64,000 nt of DNA from Arthrobacter liuii (GTDB lineage Bacteria > Actinomycetota > Actinomycetes > Actinomycetales > Micrococcaceae). The notes below the pieces were generated by a model, which was not told where the DNA came from, searched no databases, and worked only from the letters and a program-made list of their open reading frames with translations. Shown piece by piece: positions 1 to 7,649 of the stretch. The position numbers and the translations under genes were made by a program. Within the stretch, counting starts at the first letter, position 1; the number at the start of each line of letters is the position of its first letter. The DNA lies in contig NZ_BMFW01000019.1 of the NCBI RefSeq assembly GCF_014639275.1, forward strand, positions 1 to 64,000, in the 5' to 3' direction.

Positions 1-120
1 ATGAATGCCACACCGTGACACTAGAACAAATCCCATTAGTGCGTGAAAAACCATGAAGCAGCCCGCATCACCGCAGGTCAGCACGATACGCTCCCGAAAT
101 ATCCCGGCCCATGAGCCAAG

Positions 121-495
121 TCAGGTGGTGAGGCTGATCGCCCCGACGCCGGGGAGCTGCCGGGCGTACTCCACGATCTGGCGCACCACGGCCCGTCCCA
201 CGCCGCCGCCCTGGTGTGCCGGATCCACGGCCAGCATCCGGAACTCCAACTCTCCGTTCTGCGCGATCTCGCTGTACGGCTGGCCTGCGAAGGTCAGCGT
301 CACCGCCGACACCACCTTCCCGGAGGTCTCCGCCACCCACACCTGGGCGTGTCCGGCACGGTGTTCCACGTCCTCGAGCACGCTCATGTACGGGTGGTCG
401 GCGGCGAAGTGCCCGGCCCGGAGGTAGGCGTCGCGGGTGATACGCCGGATCTCCGGAAAGTCCGCCGGCACCGCCCTACGGAACACAACAGTCAC
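121..495 (-). CDS. GNAT-family N-acetyltransferase, probably 3'-truncated
   Basis: Predicted acetyl-CoA-dependent N-acetyltransferase of unknown substrate. The N-terminal RRAVPADFPEIRRITRDAY stretch and the acetyl-CoA loop region (LAVDPAHQGGGVGRAVV, about residues 88-104) are typical GNAT motifs A and D. The protein has only 124 residues against the usual 140-170 and stops just after AISLTT, so the last strands of the fold (motif B, normally containing YERLGF) are missing. No continuation is evident in the other frames before the window edge. Its ATG overlaps the ribokinase stop by 4 bp, so it is translationally coupled to rbsK. Either a shortened but expressed enzyme or a decayed gene; no function is assigned. 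Confidence 0.7.
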   Translation of the reverse strand: MTVVFRRAVPADFPEIRRITRDAYLRAGHFAADHPYMSVLEDVEHRAGHAQVWVAETSGKVVSAVTLTFAGQPYSEIAQNGELEFRMLAVDPAHQGGGVGRAVVRQIVEYARQLPGVGAISLTT

Positions 496-1361
496 GAGGA
501 AGCGCCCGAAGCGGCAGCCGTCCGCTCCACGTAGTGGCCCAGATGTGCCAAATCCGGTTGCGACGACGGGTCACCCACGGCATCGGCACCCACAGCGTTA
601 GCTACGGCCAAAGCCCGTGTGTAATCCAGCCCGGTCCTCAGTGCCAGCACCAGGGCGGCGCAGAACGCGTCACCCGCGCCCACGGTGTTCGCCACGGCCA
701 CAGAAACGGACGGCGCCTCGGCCACCTTCCGCCCGTGCTCGAACATCGCCGAGCCGTCCTTGCCGTACGTCACCGCCACCAGCTTTGCCTCCTCCAGCGC
801 CGGGATCAGGGCGTACTCGCTCTCGTTGACGATCGCCAGGTCGCACCGGTCGAGCAGCTCCGCCGGCAGGTCCATGGCCGGCGCGGCGTTCAGCACAAAG
901 AAACCCTGCGCCTTCCGCGCCGCCTCGAGCACCACGGGCAGCCCCACCTCCAGCTGGCACAGCACCGTCTCCTCCGGACCGAACTCCACCCCGTCCAGCG
1001 ACAGGTGGGAGTTGACGCCCGGACACACCACGATCTGGTTCTCGCCGTCGCGCTCCACGACGATCAGCGCGGTTCCGGTCGGCTGCGGCAGGACGTCAAC
1101 GTCGGAAGTGTCCACGCCGGCAGCAGCCAGGGCATCGAGCATCCGCTGCCCGGACCCGTCCTGGCCGACGGCGCCGACCATCCGCGCACTGCCTCCCAGC
1201 CGCGCGGCGGCTGCGGCCTGGTTGGCGCCCTTGCCGCCGGGCTGCTCGGACAGGACGGCGCCGCCGATGGTTTCGCCCGCCGTCGGAAGCCGCTCGGCGG
1301 TGGCGATCAGGTCCAGGTTGATGCTGCCGACCACGGTGACGGCAGGACGTGTTGTGTTCAT
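492..1361 (-). CDS. rbsK: Ribokinase (PfkB family)
   Basis: Cytosolic ATP-dependent phosphorylation of D-ribose to ribose 5-phosphate. The 289-residue length suits the family. The N-terminal VGSINLDLIATAERLPTAGE segment and GGKGANQAAAAARLGG (about residues 42-57) are PfkB signature 1; NTVGAGDAFCAALVLAL near the C terminus is signature 2 with the catalytic Asp. It is transcribed away from an MFS transporter and a nucleoside hydrolase. The same gene content occurs in the Corynebacterium glutamicum uridine cluster (rbsK, uriT, uriH), so its likely role is to phosphorylate ribose released from nucleosides. The sugar specificity is inferred from family and context. Confidence 0.9.
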   Translation of the reverse strand: MNTTRPAVTVVGSINLDLIATAERLPTAGETIGGAVLSEQPGGKGANQAAAAARLGGSARMVGAVGQDGSGQRMLDALAAAGVDTSDVDVLPQPTGTALIVVERDGENQIVVCPGVNSHLSLDGVEFGPEETVLCQLEVGLPVVLEAARKAQGFFVLNAAPAMDLPAELLDRCDLAIVNESEYALIPALEEAKLVAVTYGKDGSAMFEHGRKVAEAPSVSVAVANTVGAGDAFCAALVLALRTGLDYTRALAVANAVGADAVGDPSSQPDLAHLGHYVERTAAASGASS

Positions 1362-1422
1362 GGGAAAACTCTCTCAGGGGGGAGGGCCGGAAGCGGCCGG
1401 GCTTTCGAAAAAGTGTAGCGCA

Positions 1423-1460
1423 TGGTTGTACTTGTGAGTCATACGTGGTTGTATAACAAC
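1423..1460. promoter_or_regulatory. Divergent control region with TGGTTGTA repeats
   Basis: The 150 bp between rbsK (leftward) and the transporter (rightward) is AT-richer than its surroundings. TGGTTGTA occurs twice in the same orientation, at 1423-1430 and 1446-1453, 23 bp apart; the second copy is part of the inverted repeat GTTGT-ATA-ACAAC (1448-1460). A leftward -10-like TACACT lies nearer rbsK. This looks like a tandem operator that could control both divergent units. No regulator gene is adjacent, so the protein that binds is unknown. Confidence 0.5.
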
Positions 1461-1511
1461 TCGAATCGCCACGAAAAGACGATCCCTTCTTCTCGAACAA
1501 AGGAGTTTGAT

Positions 1512-2957
1512 ATGAACACCCCGACCCCCGCCGCAGCCGCGCCTCCCGCGGAAGGAGGCGCCGCCGTCGTACTTCGCGACGGCGACGCGGCCAGGCTTTC
1601 CGGCCGCCGCGCCGCCCTGCTGATCTCCACCCTGCTGCTGGGCGTGCTCTCCTTCCAGCTGAACGCCAGCATGGTCACCCCCGCGCTGCCGCAGATCGCC
1701 GCCAGCTTCGGCCAAACCGCGGACAACGCCGCCCCTGTCCAGTCCATGTTCTTCCTGGCCGGCGCCATCGCGGGGCCCGTGATCGGCCGGTGGAGCGACT
1801 TCATCGGCCGCCGCGCCGCGCTGCTGCTGGTCCTGGGCATCATGGGCGCCGGCACCATCCTCTGCATCGCCGCGCCCACCCTGCCGCTGCTGGTCACCGG
1901 CCGGTTCCTGCAGGGCGTCTCCAGCGCCGTGTTCGCGCTCGCCTACATCGTGCTCAGCGAGAACCTGCAGGCCAAGGTCTTCGGCACCTCCGTGGGCATC
2001 ATCGCCGCCATCAACGGGGGAGTGGGCGGCCTGGACGGCTACGCGGGCGGGCTCATGGCCGAGACCCTCGGCTTCCGGTCCATCTTCGTCGTCGTGCTCG
2101 TCCTCACCGCCATCGCCGCCCTCTGCATCTTCCGCCTGGTGCCCGCCGGACGCCCTGCCGGGGTTCGCGGCGCCATGGACTGGTGGGGCGCCGGCTCCCT
2201 CTCGCTGTTCCTGGTGTTCCTGACCTACTTCGTGTCCGACGGGTCGGCCGCCGGCTGGACCTCGCCCACCGCCCTGGCCCTGCTGGCCGGCACCGTTTTG
2301 TCATTTGCCGGATTCTGGTTCATCGAGAAGCGCCGCAGCCACCCGCTCATCGCCGTGCACCACCTGCGCTCCCGCCAGGTGTGGCCGGTCATCGCCACCA
2401 CCGTCCTCACCCTGGCCGGCATCTTCGCGGTCATCAACTTCACCGTGGTGCTGCTGAGCCAGGATTCCGACGGCGGCTTCGGGCTTTCCGCCTCCATCTC
2501 GGCGTTGCTGTTCCTCACCCCTGCCGCGCTGATTGGCGTCTTCGCCGCGCCTTTGGCGGGGTGGCTGGCTGACCGGCGCGGATGGGTGCGTACGTTGCGG
2601 TGGGGGACTTCGCTGAGCCTGGTGTGCGCCGTGGTGGCCGCTGTGTTTTCCACTTCGCCTGTTGCCGTGTTGATTGCTGTCGCCTGCCTGGGCATTTTCT
2701 ACAACGGCTTCTTCCTCACCGCCATCAACGGGCTCTCGGTGCTGCTCTCGCCCAAGGAGGCCCCGGCTTCCTTGCCCGGAATCAATGGTGCGTCGTTCGG
2801 GATCGGGGCGAGCCTCGGCGTCGTGCTCGTGGCGCCGTTCGCCGCGCAGGCCACGGCCGCCGGGTACGCCACCGCCCTCTGGATCTCAGTGGGCATCACC
2901 GCCGCCGCGTTTATCGTCAGCCTCTTCGTCGCCGCCCCCAAGGGCGAGACGGTCTAA
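1512..2957 (+). CDS. MFS transporter, probable uridine/nucleoside uptake
   Basis: Major facilitator protein of 481 residues with about 12-14 hydrophobic helices, in the drug:H+ antiporter-2 branch. The conserved loop GRWSDFIGRRAALLL (residues about 95-110) is the MFS motif between helices 2 and 3. The ATG at 1512 is chosen because AAAGGAG lies 7 bp upstream; the open frame runs back to 1422 without a ribosome site. The protein sits between divergent rbsK and a co-directional nucleoside hydrolase 29 bp downstream, the arrangement of rbsK-uriT-uriH in Corynebacterium. The UriT-like role is inferred from this context and family, not from substrate residues. Confidence 0.8.
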   Translation: MNTPTPAAAAPPAEGGAAVVLRDGDAARLSGRRAALLISTLLLGVLSFQLNASMVTPALPQIAASFGQTADNAAPVQSMFFLAGAIAGPVIGRWSDFIGRRAALLLVLGIMGAGTILCIAAPTLPLLVTGRFLQGVSSAVFALAYIVLSENLQAKVFGTSVGIIAAINGGVGGLDGYAGGLMAETLGFRSIFVVVLVLTAIAALCIFRLVPAGRPAGVRGAMDWWGAGSLSLFLVFLTYFVSDGSAAGWTSPTALALLAGTVLSFAGFWFIEKRRSHPLIAVHHLRSRQVWPVIATTVLTLAGIFAVINFTVVLLSQDSDGGFGLSASISALLFLTPAALIGVFAAPLAGWLADRRGWVRTLRWGTSLSLVCAVVAAVFSTSPVAVLIAVACLGIFYNGFFLTAINGLSVLLSPKEAPASLPGINGASFGIGASLGVVLVAPFAAQATAAGYATALWISVGITAAAFIVSLFVAAPKGETV

Positions 2958-2986
2958 CCCCTCTATCTGTTAAGAAGGAACCTATT

Positions 2987-4042
2987 GTGACTGCCCCCGT
3001 TTACCTGGACTGCGATACCGGCATCGACGACGCCCTCGCCCTGGCCTACCTGCTCGCCTCGCGCCTTGCTTCCGTGGTGGGGATCGGGACGGTGAGCGGG
3101 AACGTGAGTGCCGCCGTGGGTGCCCGGAATACTCTGGACCTGCTGTCGTTGGCTGGCACTGCTTCCGTGCCGGTGGCTGTTGGCGCCCACGACCCTCTTG
3201 CTGGTTCCTTTGGCGGCGGGTCGCCGTGGGTGCACGGGGGGAACGGTGTGGGGGAGGTTGTGCTGGAGACTTCTGCGGCTTCTGTTGTTGCGGAGTCCGC
3301 GGCCGAGATGCTGGTGCGGCTGGCCCGTACGTATCCCGGTACGTTGCGGGTGGTGGCGATCGGGCCGCTGACCAATATTGCGGAGGCGTTGCGGCTGGAT
3401 CCCCTGCTGCCCTCCTTGGTGGAGTCGGTGACTGTGATGGGCGGGGCCGCGCTGGCGCCGGGGAACATCACGCCCGTGGCCGAGGCGAACATCTGGCACG
3501 ACCCCGAGGCCGCCGCCCTGGTGCTGGCCGCCGACTGGGCCGTGACCCTGGTGCCCCTGGACGTGACCATGGCGTCGGTGCTGGAGGAACCACACCGGCA
3601 GGTTCTGCTGGCTTCGTCGGCGCCGGTGCCGCGGGCGCTGGGGGAAATGCTGGGCTACTACTTCCGGTTCTACGAGGGCATCTACGGCCGGCCCTGCTCC
3701 GCCATGCACGATCCGCTGGCTGCGGCGCTCGCTGTTGGCGCTGTGAAGCCTGCTCTGGCACCGGTGGTGCGTGCCGCCGTCGACACCTCCGAGGGGCCCG
3801 GCCGCGGGCAGACCGTGTGCGACATGCGCGGGCTGTACGCGGGGTATCCGGAGGTGAAGGGCGCCCGGTGCCGCGTAGTGCTATCGCTCGAGGAGGACTT
3901 CGCCGCGCACCTGGTGGAGACGCTGCTGACTTTCTTTAAAGGCACGACGGCGGCGCTCGCCTCAGTAGGTTCTGTCGCCGGAGCTGGAGGGGCCGGGAGA
4001 TATGAGCGGCTGCCGAGTGGGCCAGCTGGCGGAATCGATTAG
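2987..4042 (+). CDS. Inosine/uridine-preferring nucleoside hydrolase
   Basis: Hydrolyses the N-glycosidic bond of ribonucleosides to base plus ribose in the cytosol. The N-terminal DCDTGIDDALAL carries the Ca2+-binding DxDxGxDD motif; VMGG and NIWHDPEAA (His/Asp region) follow the IunH pattern. The GTG at 2987 follows AAGAAGGAA by 7 bp, is the first residue before YLDCDTG, and lies 29 bp after the transporter stop, so the two are one operon. The 351-residue protein is longer than the usual 310-330; the last 30 or so residues (rich in Gly, Ala and Ser) do not look like family sequence and may have been acquired by rearrangement at the 3' end, next to the scar at 4076. Confidence 0.9.
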   Translation: MTAPVYLDCDTGIDDALALAYLLASRLASVVGIGTVSGNVSAAVGARNTLDLLSLAGTASVPVAVGAHDPLAGSFGGGSPWVHGGNGVGEVVLETSAASVVAESAAEMLVRLARTYPGTLRVVAIGPLTNIAEALRLDPLLPSLVESVTVMGGAALAPGNITPVAEANIWHDPEAAALVLAADWAVTLVPLDVTMASVLEEPHRQVLLASSAPVPRALGEMLGYYFRFYEGIYGRPCSAMHDPLAAALAVGAVKPALAPVVRAAVDTSEGPGRGQTVCDMRGLYAGYPEVKGARCRVVLSLEEDFAAHLVETLLTFFKGTTAALASVGSVAGAGGAGRYERLPSGPAGGID

Positions 4043-4075
4043 GCGTGCATTAGCAGCCGGCGCAAGGGCGGACAG

Positions 4076-4608
4076 ATGGATGCCGATATCAACTTCGATT
4101 TCGACCCGATCTGCCCTTTTGCCTGGATGACCAGCAAGTGGGTGCGCATGGTGCAGGCGCAGCGCGGATACAACGTGGACTGGCGCTTCATCTCGTTGCG
4201 GCTGATCAACGCCAGCGTCGACTATGACGACGACGTGCCCACCGAGAACGCCGGTCAGCGACGCGGGACGCGGGAGTTCGTGGAGCCGATCCTCGCCGAG
4301 GCCGGCCTGCCCCTGTCGCTCGCCGAAGCCCTGGACGACGAGTCCTGGGACCGGGAGATCCGGCAGGAGACCGATGAGGCGCTGGGGCTGACGGGCAAGG
4401 ATGTGGGCACCCCCACGGCGTGGCGTTCTTCGGGCCCGTGATCAGTCGGCTGGACGGCATAGCAATGTTCGAGGAGAAGTTCGGGGGCAGGGCCCCCGGG
4501 CAGATCGCCGACCGCACCCAGCAGGCGCTTCACGGCATCCCGGTAACGCTCGCCGCGATCAAGCAGATCGCCGAGTCCATCGCCTCAAATGAGGAAGCCA
4601 GGTCCTAG
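4076..4608 (+). pseudogene. Deletion scar of a DsbA-like / SRPBCC gene pair
   Basis: Degenerate second copy of the two genes at 31126-32384. The first 57 or so codons (MDADINFDFDPICPFAW onward) match the DsbA-like gene, then about 60 codons are missing, and the match resumes at QRRGTREFVEPILAEAGLPL through LTGKDVGTP. A further short deletion shifts the frame, so translation ends at 4441. In another frame, VAFFGPVISRL follows and joins directly to the C terminus of the SRPBCC protein (IAMFEEKFGG...AAIKQIAES...EEARS), losing the end of gene 1 and most of gene 2. Similarity extends past the stop into CCTGGACCAGCA. At least three internal deletions are visible, so neither enzyme can be made. Confidence 0.85.
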
Positions 4609-4675
4609 GCCTGGACCAGCACCATCACTGAGCAAGGTCCGCATGCGTCCGCTCATGCATTGTTTCAGCGCACGG

Positions 4676-5095
4676 CTAGTACGCCCCGGCTCCGGCCAGC
4701 GCAACCTCCTGGTCCTGCTCAATGGTCCCGGTGGACACCCCGATTGCCCCCATGATCCGCCCGTCCCGCACCAGCGGAATGCCGCCGGGGAACACCACCA
4801 GCCGTCCACCGTGGGCGTCACTGAGCCCGTGGATGGGGCCGTCCGGGCGGGTCGCTTCCTGCAAATCGCCTGTCTCGCACTGGAACGCGATGGCCGTGTA
4901 GGCCTTATTGATCGAGATGGTGATGGAGCCGATGTTCGCGCCGTCCATCCGGGCGTGCGCCTTGAGGTTGCCGCCGGCGTCAACGACGGCGATGTCCATC
5001 GGCTGGCCTATCTCTGCGGCCTTCTTCGCAGCGGCGTCGATGACCTGCTGCGCTTCTTCGAGGGTGATGGTTTCGAGAACGGTTCCGTTAGCCAT
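4676..5095 (-). CDS. GlcG/HbpS-like (DUF336, heme-degrading family) protein
   Basis: Small 139-residue cytosolic protein of the GlcG/HbpS/PduO-C family. Typical features are the N-terminal helix LEEAQQVIDAAAKKAAEIG, the strand MDIAVVDAGGNLKAHARMDGA and the C-terminal GGIPLVRDGRIMGAIGVST. The ATG at 5095 is chosen because AAGGA lies 8 bp upstream and the family begins here. Members are often encoded near glycerol, dihydroxyacetone or diol catabolic genes, and this one is divergent from such an operon (5274 on). Its biochemical role is uncertain; family members bind heme or cobalamin, or are simply accessory proteins. Confidence 0.85.
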   Translation of the reverse strand: MANGTVLETITLEEAQQVIDAAAKKAAEIGQPMDIAVVDAGGNLKAHARMDGANIGSITISINKAYTAIAFQCETGDLQEATRPDGPIHGLSDAHGGRLVVFPGGIPLVRDGRIMGAIGVSTGTIEQDQEVALAGAGAY

Positions 5096-5273
5096 GGCGG
5101 CAGTCCTTTTCGCTGGTGGGTGGGTGGTTGTGATTCCGTGACACCACTTGAGCACGGGACCCACGCCACACAACAGGTGGGGATGACCCCCAAGCGCGGG
5201 TGCGGGTTTCCCCCCGTACCCAGGAAAGGAAAGCCCCCTTAGCGTTGAAGGAAGCCAAACAAGGAGGTTTCCC

Positions 5274-6137
5274 GTGGGCGTCGTGCCCCTGAAAGACATA
5301 GTCGATCCGGCCTTTCACGACCGCTATGGCGTTCCGGCCGTCAACATTTTCAACGACCTGACCATGGAGGCGGTCCTCGCCGCGGCCGAGGAAGCAAACT
5401 CCCCGGTCATCCTGCAGACGTCCGTGAAGACGGTCCGCAGCATCGGCTCCCGCCAGCTGTTCGACATGTGGAAGTCGCTGACCGCCGGCATCCAGGTCCC
5501 CGTCACCCTGCACCTGGACCACTGCCCGGACCGGGAGGTGCTCACCGAATGCCTCAAAGCCGGCTGGAACTCCGTGCTGTTTGACGCCTCCAGCCTGCCG
5601 GTGGAGGAAAACCAGCGCCAGACCATCGAGGTGGTTGCCGAGGCCCGGCAGTACGGCGCCCAAGTGGAAGGCGAGATCGAGGCGATCACGGGCGTCGAGG
5701 ATGACCACGGCTCGGACGACGTCGCCCCCCAGCAGAGCCTGGAGACGGCGCTGAACTTCATCGACGCCACGGGCATCGACGTCTTTGCACCCTCGATCGG
5801 CAACGCGCACGGCTCCTACAAGGCCGCACCGGTGCTCGACGTCGGCCGGGTCACCGAGATCGTCGAGGCCCGGCACATCCCCATCGCCCTGCACGGCGGG
5901 TCCGGCCTGAGCCCCGGGCAGTTCTCGGACCTGATCGCCCGTGGCTGCGCGAAGGTCAACATCTCCACCGCCTTGAAGGAAACGTTCATGCAGTCCTCCT
6001 TGGCTTTCCTCAAACAGGCCGAGCAGAACCACAAGTGGGACCCGCCGTCCCTGTTCAAGCACACGCGCGGGGAGGTCATGGCGATGGTCAAGGAGCTGAC
6101 CCAGCAGTTCGGCAGCGCCGGCAAGGGCGGCCGCTGA
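5274..6137 (+). CDS. Class II fructose/tagatose-bisphosphate-type aldolase
   Basis: Zn-dependent TIM-barrel aldolase of 287 residues that should cleave a ketose (bis)phosphate to DHAP plus an aldehyde. VPVTLHLDHCPD (about residues 76-87) holds the catalytic Asp and a Zn-binding His; EGEIEAITGVED, SIGNAHGSYK and HGGSGLSPGQ carry the further Zn- and phosphate-binding residues. GTG start with GGAGG 6 bp upstream. First gene of an operon with a HAD phosphatase (1-bp overlap), DhaL and DhaK. Cleavage to DHAP or free dihydroxyacetone would fit the kinase downstream. The exact sugar substrate cannot be read from sequence. Confidence 0.85.
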   Translation: MGVVPLKDIVDPAFHDRYGVPAVNIFNDLTMEAVLAAAEEANSPVILQTSVKTVRSIGSRQLFDMWKSLTAGIQVPVTLHLDHCPDREVLTECLKAGWNSVLFDASSLPVEENQRQTIEVVAEARQYGAQVEGEIEAITGVEDDHGSDDVAPQQSLETALNFIDATGIDVFAPSIGNAHGSYKAAPVLDVGRVTEIVEARHIPIALHGGSGLSPGQFSDLIARGCAKVNISTALKETFMQSSLAFLKQAEQNHKWDPPSLFKHTRGEVMAMVKELTQQFGSAGKGGR

Positions 6138-6964
6138 TGCCCGCCCTGATCTTCGACTGCGACGGCGTCCTCGCCGACACCGAACAGCATGGCCACCTGC
6201 CGGCCTTCAACCGTACCTTCACCGACTTCAACGTCCCGGTCCAATGGAGCGTCGAAGAGTACGCGGAGAAGGTCAAGATCGGCGGCGGCAAGGAACGGAT
6301 GCGCAGCATCCTGACCCCGGAACTCGCCAACAGCCTGGGCCTGAAAGACGATGCCGCCGTGGACGAGGCCATCCTGGCATGGCACCAACGCAAGACCGCC
6401 GTTTACAAGGACATGGTGGCGTCCGGAGTCATGCCCGCCCGGCCCGGGATCGCCCGGATCGTCCAGGAAGCGCATGACGCCGGCTGGACCCTCGCGGTGG
6501 CCTCCACCTCGGCGGAACCGGCCGTCCGCGCGGTCCTTACGCACGCCGTCGGCGAGGGCCTCGCGAAGCATTTTGCTGTGTTCGCCGGCGATGTCGTCCC
6601 GGCGAAGAAGCCCGCCCCGGACATCTACCTGCTCGCGCTCAGGGAGCTGAACCTTGACCCGGACGATGCGATCGTGGTTGAGGACAGCGCCAACGGCCTG
6701 CGCGCCGCCCTGGGCGCGGGACTGAGAACCCTCGTCACGGTCAGTGGCTACACCCGTCAGGAGGACTTCACCGGCGCCTCGCTTGTGGTGAGCTCACTGG
6801 GCGACCCCGGCGGCGAGGCCGCCGAAGTCCTGGCCGACGACGCCGGCGCCGACGTTCCCGGCGCCGTGACCCTCGCGACGCTGCAGGCCATCCTGTCCAC
6901 GCCCCGGCCCGGCCGCGGCGGCGCAACCCTCACCACCCCTTTGACCCCGACGGAGACCCCATGA
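6137..6964 (+). CDS. HAD-superfamily hydrolase, CbbY/beta-phosphoglucomutase-like
   Basis: 275-residue cytosolic HAD enzyme. DCDGVLADTEQ at residues 6-16 is motif I with the nucleophile Asp; STSAEPAV is motif II; KKPAPDIY and VVEDSANGLRAALGAG supply motifs III and IV. CbbY-like members dephosphorylate sugar phosphates such as xylulose bisphosphate. The start overlaps the aldolase stop (TGATG) and the stop overlaps dhaL (ATGA), so the operon is tightly coupled. The C-terminal 40 residues are Ala/Pro/Thr-rich and outside the fold. It may remove a phosphate from the aldolase substrate or product; that is inference. Confidence 0.85.
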   Translation: MPALIFDCDGVLADTEQHGHLPAFNRTFTDFNVPVQWSVEEYAEKVKIGGGKERMRSILTPELANSLGLKDDAAVDEAILAWHQRKTAVYKDMVASGVMPARPGIARIVQEAHDAGWTLAVASTSAEPAVRAVLTHAVGEGLAKHFAVFAGDVVPAKKPAPDIYLLALRELNLDPDDAIVVEDSANGLRAALGAGLRTLVTVSGYTRQEDFTGASLVVSSLGDPGGEAAEVLADDAGADVPGAVTLATLQAILSTPRPGRGGATLTTPLTPTETP

Positions 6965-7599
6965 CCGCCACCGACCTCGCCGACGTCGAATACGTCGTCC
7001 GCACCCTCGCGCAGACTGCTGTCGATAAGGAGAAGGAGTTCGGCGACCTGGACGCCGTCGTGGGCGACGGCGACCTGGGCTACTCCCTGGCCCGCGGCTT
7101 CGAGAAGGTCCTGCAGGACTGGGAAAGCTTCAAGCGCGACGACGTCCCCACCTTCCTGCAGCAGATCGCCCTGGCGATCTCGAGCCGTATCGGCGGCACC
7201 TCCGGCCCGCTGTGGGGGACCGCGTTCCTGCGCGCCTCCGCCGCAGCGAAGACCGTGGACACCATCGACGGCGCCGCCGCCGTCTCCATGCTGCGCGCCG
7301 CCGCCGAGGGCATGATGGCCCGGGGCGGCGCGAGCCTGGGGGACAAGACCCTGCTGGACGCGCTCGTCCCGGCCACCGACGAGCTGGAACGCCAGCTCGC
7401 CGCCGATGCCGGAGCCGCCGAATGCCGGGCCGCGTTCGCTAAAACCGTCAGGGAATGCGCGGACGCCACCAGCACGCTCGAGGCCAAACGGGGCCGGGCC
7501 AGCTACAGCGGCGAGCGCAGCATCGGCTCCCCGGACGCCGGCGCGGTAGCGATCGCCATCATGATTGAACGCATCACCGAGGGCTGGGACCAGCGCTAG
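6961..7599 (+). CDS. dhaL: Dihydroxyacetone kinase subunit L (ADP/ATP-binding)
   Basis: Nucleotide-binding subunit of a DhaKL kinase, 212 residues. DAVVGDGDLGYSLARGF (about residues 26-42) is the Mg-ADP-binding Asp cluster (D-x-x-x-G-D-G-D), and GGTSGPLWGTAFL and GGASLGDKTLLDAL are the other conserved loops. It overlaps the HAD gene by 4 bp and precedes dhaK by 50 bp. With a separate DhaK, it could use ATP directly or depend on a DhaM phosphotransferase; no dhaM is in the window. The substrate may be dihydroxyacetone or an erythrulose-like ketose, since DerK/LerK enzymes belong to the same family. Confidence 0.9.
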   Translation: MTATDLADVEYVVRTLAQTAVDKEKEFGDLDAVVGDGDLGYSLARGFEKVLQDWESFKRDDVPTFLQQIALAISSRIGGTSGPLWGTAFLRASAAAKTVDTIDGAAAVSMLRAAAEGMMARGGASLGDKTLLDALVPATDELERQLAADAGAAECRAAFAKTVRECADATSTLEAKRGRASYSGERSIGSPDAGAVAIAIMIERITEGWDQR

Positions 7600-7649
7600 C
7601 CCTGTTTGTCTTTCCATCAACCTGACCAGCACAACGATGTGGAGATCAC

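Noticed and set aside
53-427. Plus-strand frame opposite the GNAT gene
   Set aside because: The minus strand encodes recognisable GNAT motifs; the plus frame is Ser/Pro/Thr-rich shadow.
2582-2986. N-terminal extension of the nucleoside hydrolase by 135 codons
   Set aside because: Overlaps the transporter in another frame; the GTG at 2987 has a good ribosome site and the family start.
5200-5222. GGGTGCGGG / CCCGTACCC repeat as a riboswitch or terminator
   Set aside because: Imperfect, no T run and no conserved riboswitch core; recorded only as a possible operator.
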